A model generated the notes under the pieces. It ran no database searches. It was not told the origin of the DNA and saw only the letters and a list, made by a program, of their open reading frames with translations. Source: Acridotheres tristis (Eukaryota > Chordata > Aves > Passeriformes > Sturnidae). Taken from it: 64,000 bases of DNA. Positions 22,806-36,429 of this stretch are shown here, in pieces. Made by a program: the position numbers and the translations under genes. The stretch covers positions 9,116,841 through 9,180,840 of the forward strand of contig CM072894.1 in NCBI GenBank assembly GCA_037013685.1, in the 5' to 3' direction. Every line of letters begins with the position of its first letter. Positions within the stretch are counted from its first letter, which is position 1.

Positions 22806-25595
22806 GGTCACATTTTCTACTTAAGCAGAACCATCGGACAATTACTTAGTGACACATCAAACAATAGCACTACCATTGTCTCCAGAAACAGAAAGGTTTA
22901 CAAGTGTGTGTGTATTAGCTAACACCTTTAAATTGAGTTGCAGATGTGTGAAAGCAGAGTTATGGGTTTGACCCTTGGTCATTTCAGAAGCTCCTTATTC
23001 CAATGGCCACTACTTTTAGTACTGTAATGAATTGTTATCCAAATTGAACTGTTATCTGAATTGAATATTCAAATCTGAATTGAGACCACTGAATGCTTGA
23101 TGCTCACCCTCACCAAGTTCTTTTTTGTGGTTTTTTGCCAATCATTTATGTAACCCCTTGAGTGCAGCCTGAAAGGTTCTCGGACAAATGCTGATCAATA
23201 GCCAGAAAAGGATTTTAAAAGAGATAACACTGGCACTGTCTCAGAGCTGGCAGAGAAAGCCAACACACACCAAGGGCAGTGCTCAACCTGATCTAACCAC
23301 AGTAATTAGACACTTGAGCTGTGAGCCTCATGCCTGTGGCCTCCTGCTCAGTAAGGACAAGTTTAGCCTTTGGCTTAACCTTTGGCTAAAACCAATGTGA
23401 AAGCTGTAATTTAATTCCATAGATTTGTATTTCCTATCCTTAGGGATATGCTGTATAATTTACAGGAAGAATCACTTGATGAATCTCTGTTGCTCTAACA
23501 TTAGGAGTTTTCTAATGTGGCCAAAGAAGCCTTTCTTTGCCTGGAGGCTGACAATAGGTTACCAAACAAGAGGTCTTTTGGATCCACTATTTAGCTCTGA
23601 AAATTTGGCCATTTATACCATTTATTAGGATAAGGAACTGGATTTTCCTTCACTTGAAAATTGGTTTATCCAAGTGAAAATTTGTACTATGGGCACAAAT
23701 GGACTCCTGTCCAGTTCTGTTGGGCTAAATGTACCAACCCTAATTGGGAAAAACCATTAGGAGATACCTGTGAAGCCAAAGAAGAAAAAAAACTATCAGA
23801 AACCATAATTCAATATCAACGAGACAAAGTCAAGGAAAAATTTTAGTCTGTTTGCAGAATTTATTGTTGTTGTAAAATAAAAGAGATCAGGCTTGCAATG
23901 GCAAGCCTCAAACTCAGATGAAATGTCCCAGTGTTTGAACTGCCAGGATGGTCTAGGAGATGCACAAGTACAGGCAGATGCACAGGGAATCAGGTACCTT
24001 TAATACACAACTTAAGCAACTGGGCTGAGCTGGTCAGCAGAAAATTATTTTAAAGACTAGGTAAAATATATTTTAAAAAATAAAAATAAAAATAGGGGGC
24101 AAAATAAGGGGGCTAAAATACACACTCTGCTTCTTATCTCTTTATTTAAGACAAGAATGCCAGGTAAACACTGTAGAAATTGTCAGGGTAAGATGTGCAA
24201 AGGTGTCTGTTCAGCATTGATGCAGGAACTGTGAGCACCACACACAGAGCTGGGCAAGAGTGATTGACTCACCCACATCTATTGGAGTCTGCACCTGACC
24301 TGTGGGGGCCTTCCTAAAGCCCCTTTTCCAAAACACCACATATTTATGTCTCTGGCCACTCTTTGACTCTGAACTGCCTAAAACTTTTGGAAATGGAAGC
24401 CAGCTCCGAAAACATTAAGCATCCTTGAGTGAGCAAAGTTTTACTTTCCTGTTGCTGAACACAAAGTACTGATGGATTTGCCTTTGTAGTGTGGCCACTA
24501 CATCCATAGGGTCTCTGTCCAAAATCAAGCTAAAATTACTGCTAGTCAAAATGCTTTTTTTAAGTGTTGTATCTTCTACTTCGCCAAGATTATGACTCGT
24601 TTATATATGTGCTTTTATTTGTACAGCTGCTGGCATAGCAGGGAATCTGTAGACACTGCTGGTTTGTTGGTACATTTTCGTGTACATTGTACCAATTTCA
24701 TCTTCTTGTACCAATCCACAGGGGAGAAGATAATGGTTTTGGAGTTACATCACTTCTCTCTTCCATTTCTAATATGAATTGAAGCGAACTCATTGGAGAG
24801 AAACTGGGCTCAGAGCAATAAGTTATGGATCAGAGAGCCAAGGGCCTAAAAGCAGCAGATCGAGCTGGGGAGAGCAGCCCGTATGGAAGTTTTTATTTTC
24901 TTTTCTAAGCAAGAACATTTTCTGGATCTCCCTGGGTGGCAGAGATGCTGGAGGTGAAGAGGAAGAGAAGACCTTAGCAGATCCCTTTAACTGTCCATGA
25001 AACTGTGGTCTTTATTCTGCTGAGTGTTTAAAAGGCAAAGACGTGATTGAACATGGAAGGAGGAAACATCACAGATTCTTTGTGTGCACTTCCACAAGAA
25101 AGTGGATACATGTAGAGGTGAGATAATTTATTTTTAATATTTACATCAGTTAATAAAAAGAGCACCCTGTGTTCTTCCAGCTTGCTAGGCAAAACGTTTT
25201 TCCTTTTGTCACGGATTAAACTGTGTATACCTAGGGAATTCTTTTCATTTTGCTATATTTCACAAACAGTTTAAGAGTAAGCACGCATTACTACCCTTGC
25301 AGAATAAAGATTGTAATTGCAAAAAATTTAGAGTCCAACTTGACCTTTAAAAACTGCATGCTTAACAGACATATTTATGACTGCAGACACAACAAAAATT
25401 CTACACTTTGCAGGTATTTATGAAAACTGTGATCACACCAAAAATCTTTTCTTTCTTTCTGCTCTAAACTGGGACAATGCTTAAGTATGTGAGTATTGCA
25501 GAGAGATGAAAACTTTGCCTGGTTTCTTCTCAAGTGTCAATGTATCCTGCTACTAAAACATGAGCAGCTAAGACTAGCAGTGCATAGGGCAGCTG
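22806..25595. other. Single-copy DNA with a short minisatellite
   Basis: Apart from the minisatellite at 23028-23084 and an A/T-rich TAAAA repeat at about 24071-24096, nothing is identified. A 23170-23105 minus-strand segment has weak exon-like ends and is probably a decoy. Confidence 0.45.
23028..23084 (+). repeat. Three-unit minisatellite, 17-19 bp unit
   Basis: Units TGAATTGTTATCCAAAT, TGAACTGTTATCTGAAT and TGAATATTCAAATCTGAAT run head to tail, followed by TGAG. They show gradual divergence. Confidence 0.8.
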
Positions 25596-25599
25596 TTGG

Positions 25600-26095
25600 T
25601 GCTAGTTGAAAGAGAAAGGTGGGAGCTTGAACAGATTTTTCTAATCTTCTTAGCCAACAAACTTTCCTGTGGGGAAAGTGGAGGGGGAAAATCCCGTGTC
25701 AATCCCTGTAGGAGAACAGTTTGTAAGGATAGTGCAGAGGGCAATCTTTCCCAGTGGATTACAGCTGTACTGATTGCTGAGGAGTGGAAACAGCCTTGCC
25801 TGCCCAATGAGGATGGGGTTATAAAAGAGTGGGTCACATAATCAGGGTTTGCTGTGGTTTGGGATGGAGTCTGCTGGCTGTGCTGTGAGGAGGAAGGGAC
25901 ATGTGGTTGTGCAAGGGACAGACAGGGTTAGGTGGCCAGGTAAGGGACAGCTTGGGGTTACCCAGTCATGCAGAAGGAGGAAGGAAACTTGCAGAGAGGA
26001 GAGGAGTCAGTGCTGTGTGGAGCTGCCTGAGAGAAGGCACAAAATTTTTAATAAAGGGCTGGTGATGGTGCCAGTCATGTCTGTCTTAACATAAT
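25600..26095 (+). other. GC-richer patch with LTR-like layout (uncertain)
   Basis: A GC-richer, purine-rich block contains a TATA-box-like TTATAAAAG at about 25820 and a poly(A)-signal AATAAAG at about 26050, followed by GGTGATGGTGCC wording. That spacing resembles U3-R-U5 of a solitary retroviral LTR. I find no clean TG...CA ends, no target-site duplication and no coding parts, so the call is weak. The overlapping open frames on both strands look accidental. Confidence 0.18.
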
Positions 26096-29000
26096 TACTA
26101 CAAATTCCTTGAGCATAAAGTTATTCAATATATGCTATTCCTTTTCCATATGAACAAGCTACTAACACTGACTTCTGGGACAAAGTCAAGGCCTTGGCAA
26201 CGTCCAATCCTTGGCAAAAGGCAACATCCAAACAGAACTTTGGGGCACAGTGATTGCAGTCACCCTTGTGAGTGTGTGTTTTCAGTCTTTTCAGGAATAC
26301 AGAAGATACTCTTCCTTCATACTTTAGAATGTTGACATTGGCATAAATCCAGGATGAAAATTGCAGCACAAAAGGGAGATGTTTCATAAAGCTATAAGTG
26401 ATTGAAAACAGGGAATTACAATGCTAACTACTTTTCGATGTTAATTATAGAAGCTGCTACCAGGCATATTCTATATATACCCACCCTCTTTCCTAGAAGT
26501 AACAAGAGCACTTTCTGTGATCCTGTTATCATACTGAAACAGGAATTCTCATCCTTTTGCATTGTTAACTGTATTTTGATACAGAAATTTGTCTCACATA
26601 GGGAGCATTTACAATTCAACAGACCAGAGGAGGCTTTTTCTCTTCACCACTGCATAACATATCTGAAGTAAATATAGAAATGTTTTATTCATTTGACCAC
26701 CTCTTAATAGCCAAAACTGGAGCTAGTTATCTTTCTTCACCACTTATCCACAACAGACCAAGGTTTGGGAAGCTGCACACATTCAAACTAATATTTTTCT
26801 GACTTTGGGGGCATTTCTTGAGCCCAATTTCATGTTTTGAAATGAAGAGGAAGCTGTGTTCTACATAAGCACAAGGACCCAGCAGCAGAACAAGAATACC
26901 AGCACACAGAGGTGGTACCTGTGTTGGTGTCAGACCACAGGCAGGGCTCTGAATTACCTGTCTAGAGTGAGTTTTCCTCTTTTTCTTTGCAGCCTTGGGC
27001 AGCTGGTCCAAGCAGAATTTGTACATTCACTCAGGATACACTGCTATGATCACATCCAGGTGTGCTGTGGTAACAAGGATGTGAGGGCAGCCTGTGGCCT
27101 TCACAAAATATAACTTTTTTGATAATTCTAGGGGCCCAAATGGCCAGTTCATTCAAGGAATTTCACAAATCAGGAAAATAATATTTTGTATGCTCTTGAT
27201 TTGCATTTCTGAGTATTTTGAGTATGAACATAGAAGAGTAATTTAGGAAAATGAAATTTTGATGGTATACTGGTAAGTCCCATTTTAAAAATATGAAAAA
27301 GAAATATTAAGCTTACAGCAGGACTTCATTCTCTAATCTTTGGCAAGACAGTCTGAGGTAAGTTATTTAACAGCTATCTTATTTAGACTCTTAATGAAAG
27401 CTCTATAGTCTGCATATTGAGTATATTCTCATTTTTCCATCTTCCTTCATACAATCCATTCAGTGTGATATATGTTGGCTATAAATATCTTAATATCTTG
27501 CTACCAATGGAAAAACTTACATAAGGGTGATTGATCTAAAAACTGATAACCATTTCAGCCTGAAGACATGCTCTTTTTCCCTCCTCCTATCATAAAAATC
27601 GTATATTCTCTTTCCTTAAAACGGTAAGTGTGGCGGCTCCCATTGAGTTGGAGAGCCCTATTTGAAAAAGTCATAATTAAATACATGAACCCTTCTCACA
27701 TTGCACTCTAAAAATGTCAAGAGATATTTCTGATCAGCCCATAATTGGTCTTTCACATATTTCCTATGTCAAACATTTATAACTGGCATAAAGCTCTTTT
27801 GTAGACTATCTTTTCCAGAATTAATATCACACTTTTGAAGCACTATAGCATAAAAAACAAGATCTGTTTTTCACTGTATATTCTAATCTTACATAGCACA
27901 GAGAGGGGAAAAATCAGTTTAAATTACTGTGATTTAATGAAAAGATATTGACAGGTACACAAAAAGTAAAAGCATGAATTATGTTCTTAAGCCTCTTTAT
28001 TGCTTTCTAAAGTTTTATTCTCAACATGTAACTGTTTTACTGGGAAAATGTTAATAGCAATATGCTCAGAGAAACCTGCAGCTCTGGGATGTTGGACACA
28101 ATCTCCCTGATTGGTATCAAAAATCTAACTAGAGATCAAAGCATGTGTATACACTTTAAATATCACTTAAAAACAAGGTTAATTGCTGTATCAGGCTTCT
28201 CATGAGGTGGGAAGCTAACCAGAATTGAACTAATTTAGTTTCATGAAGCGTTCACTTTTCAAGGGATTTAATAGAATGACAGTCTCAGGTTACATGTGAG
28301 AACAGTTTTCTGGTTAGGCTTCCACAGCAGGTGATGATCTCTCAGCTCCAAAATTCACTGCTTTGAACAAAACAATGACTTTTTTCTTCACAAAAGTGAT
28401 TAAATGTGACCTAAAATTATTAGAACCCCAAAAATGTGGCGTTTTTGAAATGCCACTGAGGGAATACACAGGCTGTATCATGGTGAGCTTTCATGGTGTT
28501 TTCTTCTCCCCTTTCTAACTCCTATGCTTTTACATAAAGAATTTTGTGCCTTCCATTTCTAAAGGGAGGTAGTAGGGAGGAACTGGATCATATTTTCCAA
28601 GGGATTTCATTTTTTGAGCATTGCCATATAATTGTAAAAGTGAGAAGATGATAAAGTTACTGCATACTACCAGAATAATCCCCAAAACCTATTTTAAATC
28701 AATGTCTGTTCTGATTTCTCCCCCCAGTCAGATTTTTTTTTTTCTTTTACTTTAGGCTGTAGATCCATGAAGAAAAACATTAGCAATTGCTCCCTGGGGT
28801 TAATACAGTGCTTCAAAGAAGGAGCATTTAATTCCCCTAAGTAGTGAGATGATTTCAAGAAATCCTGTAAATGATGAGCTGAAAAGAAAGAAGCATTTAA
28901 CAGTGCTGAAATAACAGGTTTCATTGTTTTGGCACCAAGAAATTGTGCTGTGCAGTCTGGAGCTCCATCTCCTGGTGCTTGTCAAAGAACTAAAAGAATT

Positions 29001-31799
29001 TCCAAGCGTCCCCTAATCTAAACACAGGCACCCCAGTGCACCCAAGTCATCTTGCAGGAGCAATTGTAAGGTCCTTCACCCCACAGCAAATCCAGATTTA
29101 GGTTTGTAACCCCTGCGGACCAGGAAACCCAGATTTGAAAATGCCTTTTCAGGTCACTCTGGACTCGCTGGGGCAGTTCAGCAGCTCCTTCACTATGGAC
29201 TGTGCTTAAATAGAATTATCCTGCTTTCAGTGAAAATCACGGAGTTTGTGCACATCACCTCACTCTCAAGTTTTGGGGAGGAGGAGACTGCAACTGTGCT
29301 GAGCACTGTGCAAAACAATAAAAATTAAGCACTCTGATGTATTTCTTTAGTTCTTTATGCTGAAGGAACTGTCATTTGAGGGTCAGAGTTTTGTCTAGTA
29401 AATAACTATCTGAATTTCTCTGTTAAACTTTTTATTTAACATCCTTTTTAAGAATATATATATATGTATGTATCAGCATATGTTTCTACATGCCAGTTTT
29501 ACCAGAGTTGTCAAAACATGATTGCTACTTTACAAAATATCATGTGGCATGGGGAAATACCGTACAGGTGAGCCAAATCTACAATAAACAAGTGTATATA
29601 ATGCAGGAGGGAAAGGAGGGGTCAAGGTTAGGATGTCAGTTGGAACAATGTCACAAAGAGAGGTTAATTTTTTCTAAGCATAACCCACAAAAGCATCCTT
29701 AATAGGAAAAACTCTTCTAACAATTCATTTCAGGAATATTTCTGAATAAGAAAATTGACATTATTATGAGTATTGCTTATTTTATTGGAACCTTCCTCTG
29801 TCATCTGGCTGGTAAATGTACCCGTTCTTGTTGTAGTATTAATTTTTCTTCATAAATAGATTCAGAAGTGAATATCTCATCATTTCTTAAGAAGGATCAT
29901 TATGTAAGTCACTTAGGATGTTTTTGCTTCTATTTAAGTATTTACAAGTAAATAAGCTATCTTATTCAGCCAACCAAAAATACTGTAACTAAAATATGTT
30001 GCTGCTGCTGTATGGGAGCTGGATCATTAATTTAATATAATGGCTTCATTTCGGATACAGGCTTTTTATCAGCAAGCCTAGTCAATCCAATAGTAAAGTT
30101 CACTAAACTCATCTGGTTTTGTTTTATTTCTTCACCATTTCCCAGCTTACAGGACCACATGGAAAGCTGAAGCAGTTCAAGAGAAGACTCTTCTGAGAGA
30201 AGCAGACCATAGAGTGTGGGATGGATGGAGGTTTCCTTGGGAATGAGTGGCAGCTGTGAGCTGCATTTAGTTCAAGTACCTGTCACTTGTGCACTGCTGA
30301 ACAAATGCACATTGCCCTCCCCATTTCATTTGCTATGACAAATTATTGGATCCAATATCCTGCTTTGTTATCCCAGTGCAGAAAGATATTAACATTACCA
30401 ATTTGAGCCAGTTTACTCCAGATTTATCCCACTGTAAGAACAGACATTACCCTGTAATTTGGTATAGCTGCACCCAGCTTCTCAGAAAAGTAAGGTGCAT
30501 CCATTTCTCTTTAAGAAAGCTATTCTTAAATTCAGTTGGTTTAATAATACCTACCTTAAACATAAAGAGGAAAGAATAAATATGAAGGGGAATATAAAGG
30601 AGAAATAATCAAACCATGAACACGTATCATTAAAGAATTTTTGAAATGTTTCTTTAGAGTGGGAGTAGCATGCACTTGTATCTACTCTGAAGTTTAATCA
30701 CAGGTAGTCTTGATCCTAAAAAGACAGATAAGAATTAATTTAGGACTATAAACTGCCTTTCTTGTGCATCATTATACAGCAAATTCCAGTAATAGATGTC
30801 CATCCTCCCACAAGTAGCAGAAAATACTAGCAATCACTGGCATTATGTATGTGGCGATTCTCTTAGGAAACCATCATTACTACTTAAACTATTGCACATT
30901 TTTTAATAAGGGACATGCCTGATCAATAGCAAGCTTCTATTAGTTCCCTTACCAACCTTTTAACATATTAGACATGGTTGATATTGTAACTTAAAATTTG
31001 TCAGGATCAATGCAGAAAATATTCAAAGCATGGGTTTGAGTGGGAAAGTCCACATAGCTGTGCTTTTCTGTTCTTTTCTTGCAGCAGTCTGACAATACTT
31101 TAATGAACTCTGGCCTTAAGCTCAGACTCCAACAACACACCAAAATATAGTAATTCTTGAGGGTGAGCTTGCAATTCCACACTAATATTTGTGCAGGTAT
31201 TTGTGTCTGTGACTTTGCATGGGTCACATTGAGCCCAAGTACTCACAGCTGCAGGTGACAGAGAGGGATGGTTGATCTCCATCAGGTTAGTCACACAACC
31301 TGTAATGATTTTCTCATGTGCTGGTATAATTACAATTTATGCTTATTTTTATAAATTAATTATTGCACAGCCTGTATTGTTTTGCAGGTTGGTGCAGCTA
31401 TGAGAGAAATGCAAGATGTTTTAGATTTCCAGCTGAGATTTCCTAGAGGAATGCAATGAGCTGGACCTGAAGGTAATTAGGCTGTGTCCTAAAAATGAGA
31501 GCAGAGGGCTGGCTCTCTGTTCTTATTGAAAGGGGGTCTGCTGGTGCAGCTGGGGCTGTGTGTACCTGCCTTCCAGCCAGGGTGTGCTGATTCTTACAGT
31601 GGTAGCATGTGCTTACAGATCCACAGAGAACATCATAATCACCACCTTTTAAAATAACCTTGTGCTTCTAAGTACTAGAGCCAAAGCCCTTGTAGGTGTT
31701 TATGATTCTGGAACCTTTTTGCAATGCAAATGCAACTCCAAACTGAGCAGTCCTAAATGAGACGATCATTTTGCTCAACTTTCTCTAGGATGGATGAAA
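26096..31799. other. Single-copy AT-rich DNA, nothing identified
   Basis: It includes a short TA/TG-rich run at 29453-29473 and a few decoy splice pairs (for example 27318-27355). No gene, RNA gene or repeat family is recognised. Confidence 0.5.
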
Positions 31800-32130
31800 A
31801 AGCTTCTCATAATACAGAATCTCATAAGGGCATTCTTTATCCTCTTAATGTGTACTTCCCATATTGATGAAGATGTCCAGCTTCACATCACAAGCCATTT
31901 CAATAGCATGCTCTCATTTTCTGTCACATAATTGACAAAAATATTGACTGATATCTAATGCCAGGTCAACCTTTTCTCTAATAAGTCCTCTGCAGCCTCA
32001 TCATTCCCAGTGTTTACATCTTATCATTAGCTTCCCATTAGCCAGAGTCTTGCCTTCCTTACCATCCTTGTGATATTCTTCAGCTTAAACCACACAATCT
32101 CATGAGATGGATCAGTTCCATTACTAGGAC
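31800..32130 (-). mobile_element. Ancient CR1-clade LINE reverse-transcriptase relic
   Basis: Read on the minus strand, degraded blocks of a CR1/L3-type reverse transcriptase appear in the correct order. An L-x-x-L-x-x-x-G-L-S block comes from 32115-32085. The PQGS region comes near 31985. ISVNIFVNYV lies at 31955-31925 against the family LFNIFIND. MACDVKL lies at 31898-31877 against FADDTKL. LMRF lies at 31828-31817 in the thumb. Several frameshifts and stops intervene, and one catalytic Asp has decayed. The ordered motifs over about 330 bases make coincidence unlikely. It is far older than the CR1 copy at 10150-10478. The subfamily is not resolved. Confidence 0.62.
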
Positions 32131-34855
32131 ATAGAGAAATTAGGTCTGTCATTTCCCCTAAACCCACAGACCAGTTCTTCTGCCCAGAGAAAGGCAGTGG
32201 CATGTTTTGCCACTACTGCCCTTGGGGAATCAATGGTGTACTCCATTAATTATATTTCAGTGATTTTAATTAGTCATTCATTGAATCTGCTTTAAACCTA
32301 TATGGTATTGAGTGAGACTCAATTCATATATCTGTATATTCACTGATGCTAAAAACCCTCCAACCTTTCCTTCTCTAAGGTTCAAACTTCCAATATCAGA
32401 CTTGGGCAGAATCTAGAATTTCCACTAACTATGCAGTTCACTTGCAGAGTTAACAAAACAAGTTTGTGTTGTGGGTTTTCTTCTTGTTCCTGTTAAAGTG
32501 GCCTTTTGAAGACTAACGGCTTGTGAGCTTTGCATGTTAAAGGCTAAACTCTTGTTATAGTGAAACTGATTTTTTTAAGGCTTGAGGGAGTTTGAAGGTA
32601 AATTGAAAAGGAGTGCCAAGGAGTCCTTGTGCGAGTCATTCACCTTGTAGAGCTCTAGGCTGAGAGAGCTCAAATGCCACTCTACTTAACAAGCTCAAAA
32701 CCAGCTCATTTAAATAGCATGACAATCTCCACTTGGGATCCACACTGAGGCATTTGTGCATTGTGCAGCCTGGACTCCCAAACAACATTATTTGAAGAAA
32801 AAAAGAGGAGTAATTCCTTTTTTATAGTGATAATTCAGGGATCAAGTCTCAAAAGCATTTGAACATTTCAAGGACTATTGCTATACTAAAGTGTTCTTAA
32901 CTACAAGTATTAAACTTTAAAAGGAACAGAATACTGTTTTGAAATTCAAATTATTAGCTTCATGTCCCACAAGGATAATAAATCTATGCATATTCTTGTC
33001 ACTTTAGCAGAAAGTACAATATTTGTGCTTTAAAGCTGGAAAGTTAATTCTTGCTAACAAGTGATGGAGATGTCTTGATGGCTCAGAAATTATACACAAG
33101 AACAAAACCTAAAACTCCTATAACCAATACTGCTCTAGTAAAAATATTTTGCAGAGTTAATACTCAAATTTCATGGACAAAAAGTGCTACATAAATCATT
33201 AAATAAAAAAATATATCTGGCCAATCAAGTCCTTTGGTTCAGATCTTTGCTAACTGGAATGCCCCACCAAGTGCTGCTATATATTTGTTCTATCATTATA
33301 ACTTTCTCAGATCTTTTAAAATGCCATAGTTAAATTTCAGTGGAAGTGTTTGCAGCTGGTTTGAACACCTCTTTCACATTTAAAAAGTTCATCATTACTA
33401 AAAACCAATGCGTTTTCAACAATGTGAAAGAATATTTGCTAATGTTCACAGAACTTTTCACTTTGAACAAAAATATTTATCCATAAGACCATTTAACTTC
33501 CTGTTAGACATGCAGGTATTTCACCTGATCACCATCAGTTTTGAAGATTTTTAGGTCACAGAAAAAGGCAAGATGCTACTTTTTTCTTCTTTAAAGTGAA
33601 GAAAAATACATCCTTTATAATGTATCCTGTGGCCTCAAAGATGACAAATTTTACAAAAGTCTCTCTTTTAAGTCAACTGAGTTCATAATTTTGTTGGTTT
33701 TAGCAGGATTTTTTTTTATTCAAAATGATTTTAAAATCTGGTTTTTAGATCTGAATGGCATTCTGACTCAAAAACTAGATCATATTCAAGAAACAAAAAC
33801 TGAGCAAGATCTCCAGAGATATCTTAGTTCCTATGGTGACTTTTAGAGTGGCTATGTTAAATTGAAATTTCATTGTTAGAACTAGGCATCTCTCTTTTAA
33901 CTGTTATATGATGATGAATGGTGCAAGAAATATATGCAGATGTAATGCAAGTATATGACTTAAGGCAGGAGCAATAGGTAAGAACTGAAATGTCTGTTTT
34001 CAAACTCCACTTCAGCACAGTTTAATTTTTCCTTATTGGTTTTCCCAGCTAGTTTTGAGACAAGTCCTACAATTCATATACAGCTAAAGCTCCCATTCAG
34101 GCAATGGGAACTTTGCCCATTTCCAGGAGTACAAGCTGCAGCACTTGGCCCTAAGAATTTAATACAGCTGTAATGACTCATTATTGAATGTTTAGTTTAA
34201 TAACAACTGCTTATTTAGTGTATTAATCTCAGCTGATGAAAGCAAAATTATTTAGTGAAAAGCTGTTTTTCTTTACATTAGTGTGCAATTATTTAACTGA
34301 AAGTTTCAAAGAGGCACATCTAATTACAGTACTGCTTTAAAAGTATTTAAGCATCAGTTATTAAAATATCATTTGAAATATGCTTCTGGACCTCCTGTAG
34401 TGTTGTTAAAAAGCAAAATTCTGGTTTCTGATTATTACTTACAATAGGCTTCCTTTCACTACTTACCAATTTCGTACAAAATCTGCTTAATGTACAGGAT
34501 TGAACTGTTTCCTGTAAAACAGAACAAGATGAAAGAATTTCTGTGTGTGCAGAATGTATATGTCTCTGCTCAGGCTGAGATTACTAACTGAAAATCAAAA
34601 TCAGTGATGCACATTTGCACATGAAGAATTCCTTTGCTGAATTGGCATTTATGGGGAAAGCATCTATTAATAATAAAAGAAGTCTGCCAGTCAGTTCTCT
34701 GCAATTAAATAAAGACATTTAGCTGCAGAAAAACTAATTCTTGCCATTTAGCATCTTCAAATATTGTCCTCAAACTACTCATGCTTGCCTATAAGAAAAT
34801 ATCAAAATTATCTTGATGGTTTACTTGTGTTTTAGTCACTTGTTTGTTTTTTTAG
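32131..34855. other. AT-rich single-copy DNA, possible regulatory block
   Basis: The part at about 34150-34400 is dense in TAATTA-like words and long AT stretches, as in some conserved enhancers, but it retains few CpGs. No repeat or gene is recognised. Confidence 0.4.
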
Positions 34856-34978
34856 GGATACTTGTTCCTTCATCACGTGTTTCCAGCAGTTTAAGGATGA
34901 CAGATAAGCCGTGCTCAGGAATCCCTGCCAAGCTCTGTACACCTGACAAGTATGAAAGGAACACTGAAGTTATCTTTG
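34856..34978 (+). CDS. Candidate internal or first coding exon (unidentified gene)
   Basis: An acceptor with a T-rich tract (GTTTGTTTTTTTAG, ending at 34855) and a strong donor (CTTTG|GTGAGT, GT at 34979) bound 123 bases. One frame is open throughout (two bases, 40 codons, then one base). From the ATG at 34897, which has A at -3, it reads MTDKPCSGIPAKLCTPDKYE and then RNTEVIF. A second acceptor (TTTCCAG at 34886) would shorten it. The exon ends in phase 1, compatible with the candidate exon at 45313/45355. No family is recognised. About 40 percent GC at third positions gives no strong coding bias. Confidence 0.22.
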
Positions 34979-36429
34979 GTGAGTAATGTAATATGTCAAA
35001 AGTCTACTTTCCTTCCTTCCTTTTTGTTTTTTTTTCTCCTTCCTCCCCACTTGGTGTTAATGTTGTTGTTCCTTCTGACTCACACAGTAATCCTGTCACT
35101 TTTTTTTCTTCTCTGCCTTCTGCTCCTTATTTCTCCTGGGGAGATCTCTTGTCCAGGGCTGAGGCTGTGTACCTGTGTGCCTCCAAGGTCAGTACATAGC
35201 CTGGTTGCTCCAAATGCAGACAGGGAAGTTGCCGACAAGGAAGGAGAGCAGCAAAGCTGCAGGGTGGCTGGAGTGCTCTCAGTTAGAGTTAATTAGCCAT
35301 AAACCTCCCTGGGCTGCTCAGCCTGGGGACAGGCTATTGGCTTGTTCTTTAAGATCTCTTGTCATGCTGTCAGCTTCGTGTAAGTAATGACTAAACTGCA
35401 GAAGCTCTGAGATTGCTGTCTCTTTCACAAACTGTCTCCTTGATTCACTTTGCTCGATCCTCCATTTTTGCATCCGTTTATTTTTCCCTACTCTAGCAGG
35501 ACTGCATTTTGCTCTGTGCTTGTATTGCTCCACCAGAATGAGGGCATCAGGCTCTGACAAGTTTATTAGTGGGGCTGTGGGTTGCTCCTTCTAAAGAGAA
35601 AAGCAATGATGTGTCACAGCACTCATCTGGTACTTTATCTGGATCGCCATCTCTGGAGCAAGCCCCCTCTCAAGTGATAGGCACAATGCTCAGCTACACA
35701 TTCATCACATTTTGGTCTTTGTTTCCCCGGGTAGAATGGTCACAGTACAAAGACATAAAGGATTAAATATCACATATGAAAATTTCAGTGTTAATTTTTT
35801 CAGTAAAACAAGAGCAGAGCAGAAATACAGATCCTTTTCTGTCCAGGAGAGCCAATACAAAAGTGGTGACCAGTGTAGGAGGCTCTGAAATTCATTGTGG
35901 CCCAAAGGATTTGGTGGCTTTAGCACAGACATTCTGGATTCTAAGATTTTATCATATCAATTTAAAAGTAAACTTCCTTAATTTGTGATCTAATTGTAGG
36001 TTTATATGCTTTCCAAACCTATAGCTGTGTCACTTGGCCTGGAGAAGGCTTCTTTGAATAAAAAACAAAAAGCAGAGAAAAAAAAAACAAAGAAAACCAG
36101 AACAAAGTTTTTTAGTGATATCATTATAACACTTGCTTTCCTAGTAAATAATTATTAGCCTTCTGCTCAAGGCTGTCAAGGGAAGAACATTTGGTGTTAA
36201 GGCAGCTCCATGGCAGGTGTGCTTGGGAGCTAGCTGTCAGACTAGAACCACAGTTGCATTCTATTTTCTTCCTCCCAAAAGTATCTAGATACACAAATGC
36301 TGTACTTCAAAATCTACCAGATGCTGGTTTGTAAGAAATGTGTCAAACATAGCCTGTAGCATAGTGAAAATTCAGAATTCTGGGGTTGTGTGTTCCACAC
36401 TTCCTTTACTAATGTGGCTTTTGATTCCT
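34979..36429. other. Pyrimidine-rich stretch then single-copy DNA
   Basis: 35005-35145 is strongly T/C-rich on the plus strand and is followed by acceptor-like and donor-like words near 35139-35190. The reading AVYLCASK there resembles the end of an immune-receptor V segment only by chance. No further feature is recognised. Confidence 0.45.

Noticed and set aside
32060..32135. Minus-strand splice-bounded open segment reading NGTDPSHEIVWFKLKNITRM
   Set aside because: It lies inside the ancient LINE relic in a different frame from the reverse-transcriptase motifs, so the relic explains it better.
35158..35196. Reading AVYLCASK, reminiscent of a T-cell receptor or immunoglobulin V-segment end
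   Set aside because: There is no upstream framework, no conserved first Cys or Trp, and no recombination signal (heptamer, nonamer) after it.
34952..35296. 114-codon frame with a Leu/Phe-rich segment resembling a membrane helix
   Set aside because: The segment is the translation of a polypyrimidine tract. A different frame fits the candidate exon here.
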